64,000 nucleotides of DNA from Paenibacillus sp. P25 (GTDB taxonomy: Bacteria; Bacillota; Bacilli; Paenibacillales; NBRC-103111): positions 5,704,001 through 5,768,000 of the forward strand of contig CP085629.1 in the NCBI GenBank assembly GCA_024704175.1. The letters run 5' to 3'. The translations under genes and the position numbers were made by a program. This document shows positions 36,679 to 44,255 of this stretch, in pieces (within the stretch, counting starts at the first letter, position 1; every line of letters begins with the position of its first letter). The notes beneath the pieces were generated by a model, which worked only from the letters and a program-made list of their open reading frames with translations, was not told the DNA's origin and did no database searches.

Positions 36679-36691
36679 GGAGATGTTGAAC

Positions 36692-36959
36692 ATGAACTAC
36701 GAATACACGGACGAAATCAAAACCCGGCTGCGCAGAATCGAAGGACAAGTCCGCGGGGTGCTGCGTTTGATGGAGGAAGGAAAGTCCTGCAAAGAAGTTG
36801 TGGCACAGTTGTCCGCCGTTCGCAACGCATCGGACAAGGCAATCGCTCAGATCGTTGCGGAAAATTTGCAGCAATGCATCCTGGCGGAACAGGTCCGCCG
36901 GTAACGATACGGGAAAGATGGTCAAGGAAGCTGTGGAGCTTCTGGTTAAGAGCCGCTAA
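36692..36959 (+). pseudogene. cstR: CstR/CsoR family persulfide-sensing repressor, one frame break near the end
   Basis: ATG 36692 with AAGGAG 9 bases before. Helical CsoR-type protein (KTRLRRIEGQVRGVLRLMEE) with Cys33 (KSCKEV) and Cys62 (NLQQCIL). The His four residues before the second Cys that CsoR uses for copper is Asn here, so it fits persulfide-sensing CstR. At ~36898 one base is extra; the other frame adds GNDTGKMVKEAVELLVKSR, the usual C-terminal helix. The three operator-like sites suggest it controls the island. Confidence 0.87.
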
Positions 36960-36992
36960 CGCAACAAATAACAATCTGAAGGAGAGAAAAAC

Positions 36993-37310
36993 ATGGCATT
37001 CAAGATTCCAAAGCAAATTACTCCGCAAGAAGTTGCAGCCCGTCTGAAATCAGGAGAACCTCTGATGTTGCTGGATGTACGCGAACCGGCGGAATGGGCG
37101 GAAGGACACGTGGCCGGAGCCAAACATATTCCCCTCGGTCAACTGGGCGAACGTCGCAATGAACTGGACCCCCAGCGCGAAACCATCGTTATTTGCAGAA
37201 GCGGCAACCGTAGCGGTCTTGCATGCGAACTGCTTAGCGAACAAGGATACAACGTCGTAAACATGACAGGCGGTCTCAATAACTGGACGGATGAGTTGGT
37301 CCGCGAATAA
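36993..37310 (+). CDS. Rhodanese-domain sulfurtransferase
   Basis: 105 residues, single rhodanese domain with VREPAEWAEGHVAGAKHIPL and the loop VICRSGNRS (catalytic Cys). ATG follows GAAGGAG. Downstream of cstR and overlapping the next gene by 20 bases, so part of the island operon. Carries or transfers sulfane sulfur in the cytosol. Confidence 0.93.
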   Translation: MAFKIPKQITPQEVAARLKSGEPLMLLDVREPAEWAEGHVAGAKHIPLGQLGERRNELDPQRETIVICRSGNRSGLACELLSEQGYNVVNMTGGLNNWTDELVRE

Positions 37311-37683
37311 AGTAGAAGGAACGTTGGCGATCGTGTTTTCTCTGGTCGTTCTTGTTCTGGCTTCTTGGGGACTCCGCCGAATTTGGCCGGCTAAAGGGCT
37401 AAATTGGGTGGATTCCCAAACATGGAAAGAAGCCATCGACCGGAATTCTGAAATGAAACTGTTGGACGTTCGCGATGCCATGGACTATGAAGCATGCCAC
37501 GTGAATGGCTCCATTAACATTTCTTTAGGCCGTCTTCCGGTGCTTTGGAAGAAGGAGTTGTCGCCGGAGGATTCCGTTCTCATCATCGCGGATGGCGATT
37601 ACGAGCGAAGATCTGCCGCGCGAATCCTCAGACGACGCGGCTTCCGGAAGTTATATACCGGAGAAGGCAAAGGATGCGCATAA
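37291..37683 (+). CDS. Membrane-anchored rhodanese-like protein lacking the catalytic Cys
   Basis: 130 residues. One N-terminal membrane helix (GTLAIVFSLVVLVLASWGLR), then a rhodanese fold (LLDVRDAMDYEACHVNGSIN). The catalytic loop reads IADGDYERRS with no Cys, so it cannot form the usual persulfide. ATG 37291 lies inside the previous gene; a GTG at 37334 is a shorter alternative that would cut the helix. Possible role: membrane scaffold or regulator in sulfur transfer; inference. Confidence 0.8.
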   Translation: MSWSANKVEGTLAIVFSLVVLVLASWGLRRIWPAKGLNWVDSQTWKEAIDRNSEMKLLDVRDAMDYEACHVNGSINISLGRLPVLWKKELSPEDSVLIIADGDYERRSAARILRRRGFRKLYTGEGKGCA

Positions 37684-37710
37684 AAGCCAAGGCGAAAGGA
37701 GGCCTTTTTA

Positions 37711-38102
37711 GTTGAACAGCGACCTTTGGGTAAATATCATTCTCGTCGTTCTGGTACTCGTATTCTTTTATTTCCGATTCGGTCCGACGAAAGGGCTAAA
37801 GACGCTTAGTGCGGCAAATTTCAAACAAAGAGCTTGAGGGGTCCAAGCAAACGGTTCTTATTGACGTTCGCGAACTGGGAGAGTTCAAGGGAGGACATAT
37901 CCAAGGGGCGAAGAATATCCCTTTGTCCCAGTTGAATCGCCGGCTTGGCGAAATCCCCAAGGATCGGGATCTGTTGCTCTATTGCCGAAGCGGCATGAGA
38001 AGCAAAAGTGCGGCGAGGATTCTGATGAAGAACGGTTTTACCCGGCTGGCTCACTTGCGCGGTGGTATCAGCGCTTGGACAGGCTCGGTGTCGAAGCGAT
38101 AA
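37711..38102 (+). pseudogene. Membrane-anchored rhodanese, one frame break
   Basis: TTG 37711 has AAGGAGG 9 bases before it and gives NSDLWVNIILVVLVLVFFYF, a membrane helix, then FGPTKGLKTLSA. At ~37808 one base is missing; the other frame continues RQISNKELEGSKQTVLIDVR with the active loop LLYCRSGMRSKSAARIL and LAHLRGGISAW. Repaired length ~130 residues matches known Firmicute anchored rhodaneses. The catalytic Cys is present. Confidence 0.85.
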
Positions 38103-38180
38103 ACGGGAGGGTTAACCCTTTTTCGTATGGTTAAGCTTAATTCGATGAGTACTGATGGAACTGCTAAGGAGGAGAGATCC

Positions 38181-38740
38181 TATGCAATCCGGAACATATG
38201 GCGAAGTTGGTGAGTCCTGAACGCAAAGCGACCAATCCTCCGGAGCCGCCGCTTGATAAACTCGATGTACGTGATCCTTTTTCGCTTCTGGACTTGGGGG
38301 CCGGCACCGGTTATTTTACGCTTCCGGCGGCGGAGCGAACGAGCGGTATCGTATTCGCACTCGATATCGAACCGCGAATGCTGGATGTCATCCGCGGCAA
38401 GGCGGAAGCGCGTCAACTGCACAATATTCAGACCCTGCAAGGACAATTGGAAAACATTCCGCTGGAAATGGAATCCGTTGATCGGGTGCTCGCATCCCTC
38501 GTGCTCCATGAAGCAGAAACCGTCGATCAGGCCGTTGCAGAAATGCATCGTGTCCTGAAATCCGGCGGTATTTGTCTATGTCTGGAATGGGAGAAGAAAG
38601 AGACGCCACGGGGGCCGCCTGTCCATCATCGCATCAGCGCGGATGAATTGAAACACTCCTTAGAGCAGCACGGATTTTCGATAATCGAGGCCGTAAGGCC
38701 GACGGATGCCCAATATGCCGTGATTGCTCGTAAAAAGTGA
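38181..38740 (+). pseudogene. Class I SAM-dependent methyltransferase, frame break at the start
   Basis: ATG 38181 follows GGAGGAG but its frame stops after 12 codons; one base short near 38195, the other frame begins MAKLVSPERKATNPPE and runs to 38740. Rossmann motifs: LLDLGAGTGYFTLPAA (SAM motif I), FALDIEPRML (motif II) and VLKSGGICLCLEWEK. About 185 residues. Lies within the sulfur island; it might methylate a thiol or persulfide, but there is no direct sign of substrate. Confidence 0.82.
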
Positions 38741-38756
38741 AAAGGGAGAGGTTTAT

Positions 38757-39143
38757 TTGACGTTCCATTACACGGTTGAAACGGAAAAGACACCGGAACA
38801 AGCTATGGAGAAACTGTCGGAAACCCTGAAGGAAGAAAAGTTCGGCGTGCTTTGGCAGTTGGATATGAAGGCTAAACTTCAGCAGAAGGGTGTGGATTTC
38901 AACCAAACTTTTCACATCCTGGAGGTTTGCAACCCCGTCGAAGCCAATCGAGTGCTATCGGAAAATTCGTTAGTCGGCTATTTCCTTCCTTGCAAGATTG
39001 CGGTGTATGAGGAGAAAGGGGAAACGCGGATCGGCCTTTCGAAACCTACGGCCCTGATCGGCCTCGTGGAAAACGACAACCTCATGGCGATTGCAACGGA
39101 TATCAAGAAACGACTCATTGCTTGCGTCGATAAAAGCAAATAA
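38757..39143 (+). CDS. DUF302 family protein
   Basis: 128 residues from a TTG at 38757 after GGGAGAGG; the frame is open a further 11 codons upstream into the methyltransferase gene. DUF302 fold with TPEQAMEKLSETLKEEKFGV, FHILEVCNPVEANRVL and PCKIAVYEEKG. Family members often sit near rhodaneses and sulfur or metal genes; the biochemical role is unknown. Two Cys (VCNP and LPCK) are conserved in this context. Last gene of the island operon. Confidence 0.87.
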   Translation: MTFHYTVETEKTPEQAMEKLSETLKEEKFGVLWQLDMKAKLQQKGVDFNQTFHILEVCNPVEANRVLSENSLVGYFLPCKIAVYEEKGETRIGLSKPTALIGLVENDNLMAIATDIKKRLIACVDKSK

Positions 39144-39152
39144 TACGTCAAT

Positions 39153-39191
39153 ATGCAGAAAGAACTCTGTCATGCAGGGTTCTTTCTGCAT
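39153..39191 (+). terminator. Terminator-like hairpin closing the sulfur operon
   Basis: Perfect 13-bp stem ATGCAGAAAGAAC / GTTCTTTCTGCAT, 13-base loop, 9 bases after the DUF302 stop; weak T tail (CACTTTTT further on). Confidence 0.75.
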
Positions 39192-39203
39192 CAGCCTCAC
39201 TTT

Positions 39204-39380
39204 TTACTCCGATGCCGATGGGCGGAAGGAGGCGATCTCGAAGGATTTATAGCCGCTGGTCAGGTTAGCTGCGTCAAACCCATGCTGTCTTAAGATTCGA
39301 GTAGCCACGTTGCCGCGATAATCGACTTGGCAATAGACCATGAGCGGTTTGGAGGGAATCAATTCGTTCAGCCGGGCTCA
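39204..39380 (-). pseudogene. Rhodanese domain of a CoA-disulfide reductase, C-terminal fragment
   Basis: Minus-strand frame RLNELIPSKPLMVYCQVDYR, GNVATRILRQHGFDAANLTS and GYKSFEIASF matches the C-terminal rhodanese domain of CoADR-RHD flavoproteins (active loop YCQVDYRG with Cys). The flavoprotein part is lost at the junction with the BcrC-like repeat, near 39380. Confidence 0.75.
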
Positions 39381-39635
39381 TCCGCTGCGTGAGGGTACAG
39401 TAAATGAACCGAATGGCTTACAAACGATCACATAATTCAGAAACAAAGCCAGTATCCCGGAGAACCCCGACTGCACATCAATATGTCTCCTTCGATCATC
39501 GCCAAGTATCCACACGAATCCGAGCCATATAGCAAATAACTCCAAACCGTATTTGCTTACAAGAACCATAATCGAATCGAGCCAAACAAGATGTCCTGAC
39601 AAATTGTTAATGAATTGAAACACAGCATAATTCAT
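39378..39635 (-). pseudogene. BcrC-like undecaprenyl-diphosphatase, broken (repeat copy 2)
   Basis: MNYAVFQFINNLSGHLVWLD starts a good N-terminus with RBS GGAGG upstream. After FLNYVI about 25 bases are deleted relative to copy 1, and the frame ends VCKPFGSFTVPSRSG. The PAP2 catalytic motifs are gone. Confidence 0.82.
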
Positions 39636-39640
39636 AGCGG
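39384..39640. repeat. Direct repeat flanking the sulfur island, right copy
   Basis: Counterpart of 32040-32290, same orientation, ~7.1 kb apart. Shared runs include CAAATAACTCCAAACCGTAT and CCATAATCGAATCGAGCCAA. Confidence 0.85.
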
Positions 39641-39659
39641 CAATCCTCCTGATGTTCGT

Positions 39660-40019
39660 CTAGGTCCACAAATGCCCGAATACATAACCTAATGCGCAGA
39701 AAGCAATTCCAGAAATCACACTGATAGACACATAAGAGACAATAGAGCGCCATTTATATAGTCGGCGGATCTGAACAATTTCGTACTGGAATGTAGAAAA
39801 AGTTGTGAAAGCTCCTAAGAAGCCCGTTCCCATAAGGGCGGTAAGATGTAAATTCAAAGTCAGCCCATACAAAAGGCCGAGTAAAAAGGAGCCTGCAAGG
39901 TTTACAGTCAACGTTCCGAAAGGAATCGATGATATTGATCGTCGACTAAACGCATCCACGACAGCAAATCGGCTAATCGCCCCAATAAACCCACCAATGC
40001 CTATCCATAAAATATCCAT
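39660..40019 (-). CDS. fluC: Fluoride exporter FluC/CrcB, second subunit
   Basis: 119 residues, four membrane helices. Family signatures GFIGAISRF, FGTLTVNLAGSFLLGLLYGL and GFLGAFTTFSTFQYE. The paired gene lies 6 bases upstream in the same operon. In Firmicutes two unequal Fluc subunits often form the dual-topology channel. Intact; controlled by the fluoride riboswitch upstream of its partner. Confidence 0.95.
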   Translation of the reverse strand: MDILWIGIGGFIGAISRFAVVDAFSRRSISSIPFGTLTVNLAGSFLLGLLYGLTLNLHLTALMGTGFLGAFTTFSTFQYEIVQIRRLYKWRSIVSYVSISVISGIAFCALGYVFGHLWT

Positions 40020-40025
40020 TAACGT

Positions 40026-40424
40026 TTACTCACTTTCCTGCTGGATTCTGCCTTTCTCATAGTTACCCAGGCGTATACCTAAGCTTGTGAACAGGTAACC
40101 GCCGAGCAGGCTTGCTGCAATGTAGAGCAATGCTAATCCATAATGTGCTGATTGAAGCAATGTTACATTTTCATAACTAAAGGTCGAAAACGTAGTGAAC
40201 GACCCAACAAATCCTGTTCCGAAAGAAGAGCGGAAGTGCGGATGTACCAAAAATCTTGTCGTGGTCAGCGTATAGAAGAGAGAAAGTAAGAAACAACCCA
40301 ATAAATTAATCGTTAGCGTGTGAACCGGAAATGCTTGTCCAAAACGTTCTCCTATCCAAATGCCAAGTGAATAGCGGCTAATAGCGCCGAGCGTTCCGCC
40401 GACACCGAGATACACATAAATCAA
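40026..40424 (-). CDS. fluC: Fluoride exporter FluC/CrcB, first subunit
   Basis: 132 residues from a TTG at 40424 with GGAGGGG just upstream; the frame is open 12 more codons without a better start. Four membrane helices, GVGGTLGAISRYSLG, TLTINLLGCFLLSLFY and GFVGSFTTFSTFSYE, the polar track residues of Fluc channels. The first gene after the fluoride riboswitch. Exports F- passively. Confidence 0.95.
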   Translation of the reverse strand: MIYVYLGVGGTLGAISRYSLGIWIGERFGQAFPVHTLTINLLGCFLLSLFYTLTTTRFLVHPHFRSSFGTGFVGSFTTFSTFSYENVTLLQSAHYGLALLYIAASLLGGYLFTSLGIRLGNYEKGRIQQESE

Positions 40425-40450
40425 ATCGACCCCTCCTTTCCATTTTTTTG

Positions 40451-40536
40451 AAAAAAACAAACTCCTACCAGAATAAAAATCTGGTAGGAGTCATTAGCCG
40501 TTACCGGCGGTTTATGGCGAACTCCATCGCCTTATG
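40451..40536 (-). promoter_or_regulatory. Fluoride (crcB) riboswitch with overlapping intrinsic terminator
   Basis: On the minus strand AAGGCGATGGAGTTCGCC, ATAAACCGCC, GGCTAATGACTCCTAC match the fluoride aptamer in order. The last aptamer strand ACTCCTAC is also the 5' arm of the terminator ACTCCTACCAGA / TCTGGTAGGAGT (40461-40472 and 40480-40491) followed by TTTGTTTTTTT. Fluoride binding should protect the aptamer strand and let transcription into the two fluC genes. Known class; placement directly before fluC confirms it. Confidence 0.95.
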
Positions 40537-40540
40537 AACA

Positions 40541-41071
40541 TGTTTTTATCTTATTTGAAATCGCCGTTCTAGTCAATCTCGATTTGTATTTTATATATCA
40601 AATCCAGATAGGTATTTAATTGTCTCAAAAAAGGCTGACCGCGCAAGATAGTTTTTGGACAAGTAGTTCCGATTTTGCCCTAAAAATGAAATGAATATTA
40701 GAGGGATATTATTCATCCTTCATTGATCCTTGAAAACTAAATACAATCTTATCCGGTACGTTCCCCGCATGGCCTAAAAGGGAGAGCCAAATTGCAGGTG
40801 CGCCACGACCAGTTTGCCGATTCTTATTTCTGCATGCCTTGAAATCAGTAGCGATAAACTGCGAGCGATTTTGCCCATGCAATACATAAATGGTGGTTCC
40901 ATTTAAGGCGAAGACCCATGCGGAGGGATAATGATACTTCCGTCCAGCCATAGCTCATCGCAATGGGGGCGGCTTGCAGCGATCCTGGAAGAGGTTTGAA
41001 GCCTATGAGGACGGCCAACCACTGTCCGCCGGATAGGGTTAATGGAAGAGAAGCAACCAAAACAGAGGCGG
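40541..41071. other. 530 bases with no recognised gene
   Basis: A minus-strand frame at 40709-40951 (80 residues, with SAWVFALNGTTIYVLHGQNR) has no family I recognise and no ribosome site; it may be a fossil. Nothing else is supported. Confidence 0.55.
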
Positions 41072-41074
41072 AAA

Positions 41075-41118
41075 CAGAGATGCGCGCTGTTCGTTGCGCA
41101 TCTCTGCTTTTCTGTTTT
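41075..41118 (+). terminator. Strong terminator-like hairpin upstream of the recombinase locus
   Basis: CAGAGATGCGC / GCGCATCTCTG (11-bp stem, 10-base loop) followed by CTTTTCTGTTTTTA. Confidence 0.8.
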
Positions 41119-41140
41119 TAAGAATGATTGGGAGGTAGCT

Positions 41141-41288
41141 ATGAACCATAAACTCATCCGGTACAGTATGCAAATCGCTATGATAAGACAGGTTGCTGGC
41201 ATTATCTTTAATTACAGAAAGCGAATTTCATTTGATAAAGAACAAAACGATGCAGGATTACGGCATCATTTCGGACCTTACTTCTTGA
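41141..41288 (+). pseudogene. Small SHOCT-like protein preceding the recombinase, one frame break
   Basis: ATG 41141 after GGAGG gives MNHKLIRYSMQIAMIRQ; with one G removed at ~41192 it continues LLALSLITESEFHLIKNKTM, QDYGIISDLTS and stops at 41288. That tail is a pattern I recall from small proteins encoded just before serine recombinases in Firmicutes. ~48 residues. Function unknown, perhaps a recombination directionality helper. Confidence 0.6.
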
Positions 41289-41359
41289 TTCGCACATTTG
41301 TCGGTCCGCCCATCTCTTATTAAACTGATGGCAAGTAAATAAGAATGGAGGACAACATC

Positions 41360-43099
41360 ATGGCTCTTGAAGTGCAAGTGATTAAAGCAAGTCGGAAAAT
41401 ATCGGATCGCAACGCCGGAAAGTTATCGGATGTTCTTCGCGTCGCCCCTTATGCCCGCGTAAGTACCGACACTGAGGAGCAATTGAACAGCTACAAATCG
41501 CAAGTCGCCTACTATACCGATCTCGTCAGCAAACGCAGCGACTGGGTGTTGGTTGATATTTATGCGGACGAAGCCATAACCGGGACACAGGTAACGAAGC
41601 GCGAGGATTTTCAACGCATGATTAACGATTGTATGGATGGGAAAATTGATATGATCATCACGAAGTCTATCTCCAGGTTTGCAAGAAACACGCTGGATAC
41701 GTTGAAATACGTCCGAATGTTGAAAGAAAAAAACATCGCCGTATTTTTTGAAGATGAAAATATCAATACGCTGACCATGGACGGCGAATTGTTGCTCGTC
41801 ATTCTAAGCTCCGTAGCGCAGCAGGAAGTGGAGAACATCTCCGCCAACGTAAAAAAAGGTTTGAAAATGAAAATGAAGCGCGGCGAACTGGTGGGCTTTC
41901 AAAGTTGTCTGGGATATGATTACGATGTGAATACGAAACAGATCACCGTTAATCAAGAAGAAGCCGAAATCGTCCGCTATATTTTTGAACGATACACATC
42001 GGGAATCGGCGCTTATGTTATTGCAAAAGAACTGACTGAGGCGGGACATAAAACCAAGTACGGAAAAGTCGAATGGCAGGACACAACCGTTCTTGGTATC
42101 ATAAAGAATGAGAAGTACAAAGGCGATTTGTTGCAAGGAAAGACATTTACCGTCGATCCCATTTCCAAGAGAAGACTGGACAATTATGGCGAGGAAGATC
42201 AGTTTTATGTCAAAAATCATCACGAGCCGATTGTCAGCGAGGAAGTATTTGAAAAGGCGCAGGATATTTTGCATCGAAGGAGCGAGAATCGCCGCCGCGG
42301 CGCGGAAGGCAAGCGGGACAAGTACAGCAGGAAATTTGCTTTCAGCAGCAAGTTGGAATGTGCTTTCTGCGGAAGCAACCTCTCGCGGCGGAACTGGCAC
42401 AGCGGAACCCCGCATGAGAAGGTGATTTGGCAGTGCGTGACAGCCACGAAAAAGGGGAAGAAATACTGCTCTCACAGTAAAGCCTTGGAGGAAAAGCTGA
42501 TCGAGGGTGCTTTTGTCGAATCGTACAAATTAGTGTGCCGCAACAATTCGGACGTGCTGGACGAGCTTATGAAAAGAATGGAGTCCGTGTTTAGCGATCA
42601 GAATAATCAAAAGCGGCTGAACAAAATTATCAGCGATATTCAGGCCGCGGAGCAAAAACGTTGCAAACTGATTGATTTGTGCCTGGATGAGAAAATTGAC
42701 AGGGCTACTTACGAACAGAAGTATGCGGAGCTCGATACTTCGCTTACTAAATTGCTTGAAGAAAAGGAACTGCTGGAGCAATCCGCGCAAGATGAAATAG
42801 AATTGGGAAAACGGCTTGAACATCTTCGCAAAGTGCTTCAAACGAATGAGGTTCTGACTGCATTCGACAGAAACGTATTCGAAAGCATTGTCGATAAAGT
42901 TATTATTGGGGAGAAGTCCTTTCAGGAAAGTCCTGAGCCGTATAAACTGACCTTTGTCTATAAAACCGGCTTTCATAACAGCATCCAAAGCAAGATGCAT
43001 AAGCAAAAAAAGTCCATGCGAAGTGAAAGGGGGAAGTGCCTTCCTATTCTGGGCACAACACATGTGGAGTGCTGTGCATTGTTAATAAGCAATGGTTGA
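41360..43099 (+). CDS. Large serine site-specific recombinase
   Basis: 579 residues from ATG 41360 (the upstream ATG at 41345 lacks a site). Resolvase domain with catalytic Ser in APYARVSTDTEEQLNSY, active-site Arg in SISRFARN; then the recombinase domain (VRYIFERYTSGIGAYVIAKE), a zinc ribbon with CAFCGS and a later Cys pair, and a coiled-coil (about 430-500). Family: TnpX/phiC31-type integrases of phages, Tn4451-like and other integrative elements. Intact frame. No element around it was delimited; no att sites recognised. Confidence 0.95.
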   Translation: MALEVQVIKASRKISDRNAGKLSDVLRVAPYARVSTDTEEQLNSYKSQVAYYTDLVSKRSDWVLVDIYADEAITGTQVTKREDFQRMINDCMDGKIDMIITKSISRFARNTLDTLKYVRMLKEKNIAVFFEDENINTLTMDGELLLVILSSVAQQEVENISANVKKGLKMKMKRGELVGFQSCLGYDYDVNTKQITVNQEEAEIVRYIFERYTSGIGAYVIAKELTEAGHKTKYGKVEWQDTTVLGIIKNEKYKGDLLQGKTFTVDPISKRRLDNYGEEDQFYVKNHHEPIVSEEVFEKAQDILHRRSENRRRGAEGKRDKYSRKFAFSSKLECAFCGSNLSRRNWHSGTPHEKVIWQCVTATKKGKKYCSHSKALEEKLIEGAFVESYKLVCRNNSDVLDELMKRMESVFSDQNNQKRLNKIISDIQAAEQKRCKLIDLCLDEKIDRATYEQKYAELDTSLTKLLEEKELLEQSAQDEIELGKRLEHLRKVLQTNEVLTAFDRNVFESIVDKVIIGEKSFQESPEPYKLTFVYKTGFHNSIQSKMHKQKKSMRSERGKCLPILGTTHVECCALLISNG

Positions 43100-43123
43100 A
43101 AGCAGCACAATTACTTTTAAACG

Positions 43124-43162
43124 CGACCGTTCTCCATATTTTACCGGGGAACGGTCGTTTGG
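43124..43162 (+). terminator. Terminator after the recombinase gene
   Basis: CGACCGTTC / GAACGGTCG stem (43124-43132, 43149-43157) followed by TTTGGTTT. Confidence 0.8.
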
Positions 43163-43191
43163 TTTCTATTTGAAAGTTATGGCTTTTCTCT

Positions 43192-44247
43192 TTAATTAAA
43201 TTTTATAGTCTTCCCTAACACTTTGGATGCTTTTATCCCCCAATGGGTATCATCGGCATAATAGATATCTTTTTCACCTTTGGTTAATTCATCGCCTAGA
43301 ATCTTCTTCGTATCCACAAAATAATAATCTTTATCCAGCTTTCTTAGTTCTTCAAAGAAAATACTCTTCGGATACGGGTTGTCTTTAATATAATCACTGT
43401 ATAGATTGTATTTATCGGGGGCGGGAAGGAAATACAGCTTGATTCCATCGCTTTTTAATTTTTCGGCTAATGTGTTAAGATTTTGGTTCATGCTACTAAC
43501 GGTAATTGGATTCGCTTTAGATATATTTTTAATATCCTGGAAATAAAACAGCAAGTCCCTCTTATTCCGTACGGAAAAGAAATCTTTTTGCAGCTCAACT
43601 TTGTACACTTTACTAAAAAAAGCATTATTGGATAGCTGATACAAAAAAGAGTACAAAGGAATTTTGAAGTTCCCTGTGTTCATAAAAGAGATCGGCGGAG
43701 GTTCGTTTATGTATCTTTTTCCTGCGTAATAATTCATAAGGGTATCGATATTTTCAGTGTGGTTAAGATTGTTTTCTCCTGCAATCTTTTCGATCGCATA
43801 CCTTTCCACGGATTCAATGATAATGTATTTGGGCTTGACTTTCTTCAGGTATCCGCTACTCTGCAGAAGCGCTATGGTCTCTATGGAGTTTAATTGATTA
43901 TACGGCTGAATATTTAACACATTAAATCCGTTCTCGGTTGCAATAAAATCCTGATAGTAATTGGATCCTCCGCCATTTGAAAAAGAATCGCCTATCGTTA
44001 AAATATCTATTGGTTTGGAGTAATCGAATTCCCCACTTTCTATATGCCTGACCGGTACAAAATAAGTAGTATCTCTAAGATACATGGACCCCACAGAGTA
44101 ACTCAGTCTTGTTAAGTCTCCAACCGTTTGTTGATCATGATTTGCATCTATTTTTCGAGTAAATAAGTTATAAATAATAAAATTGTAGATCAAAAATAGG
44201 CTTAATATGCATAGCAGGAATCTGATCCATTTCTTATATTTTCTCAT
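43192..44247 (-). CDS. AlgX/AlgJ-like SGNH protein, partner of MBOAT acyltransferase
   Basis: 351 residues from ATG 44247 (GAGGTGG upstream). N-terminal membrane anchor (WIRFLLCILSLFLIYNFII), then an extracellular SGNH-hydrolase-like domain with IGDSFSNGGGSNYYQDF (nucleophile Ser) and YYADDTHWGIKASKV (Asp/His). It starts 8 bases before the MBOAT stop is passed, so the two are one operon. By analogy with AlgI/AlgX and PatA/PatB pairs it transfers acetyl groups to a surface polymer. Which polymer is not visible here. Confidence 0.88.
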   Translation of the reverse strand: MRKYKKWIRFLLCILSLFLIYNFIIYNLFTRKIDANHDQQTVGDLTRLSYSVGSMYLRDTTYFVPVRHIESGEFDYSKPIDILTIGDSFSNGGGSNYYQDFIATENGFNVLNIQPYNQLNSIETIALLQSSGYLKKVKPKYIIIESVERYAIEKIAGENNLNHTENIDTLMNYYAGKRYINEPPPISFMNTGNFKIPLYSFLYQLSNNAFFSKVYKVELQKDFFSVRNKRDLLFYFQDIKNISKANPITVSSMNQNLNTLAEKLKSDGIKLYFLPAPDKYNLYSDYIKDNPYPKSIFFEELRKLDKDYYFVDTKKILGDELTKGEKDIYYADDTHWGIKASKVLGKTIKFN

Positions 44248-44255
44248 ACGCCACC

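Noticed and set aside
40709..40951. 80-residue minus-strand frame
   Set aside because: No ribosome site, no recognised family and no conserved neighbour; kept only as a note in the non-coding entry.
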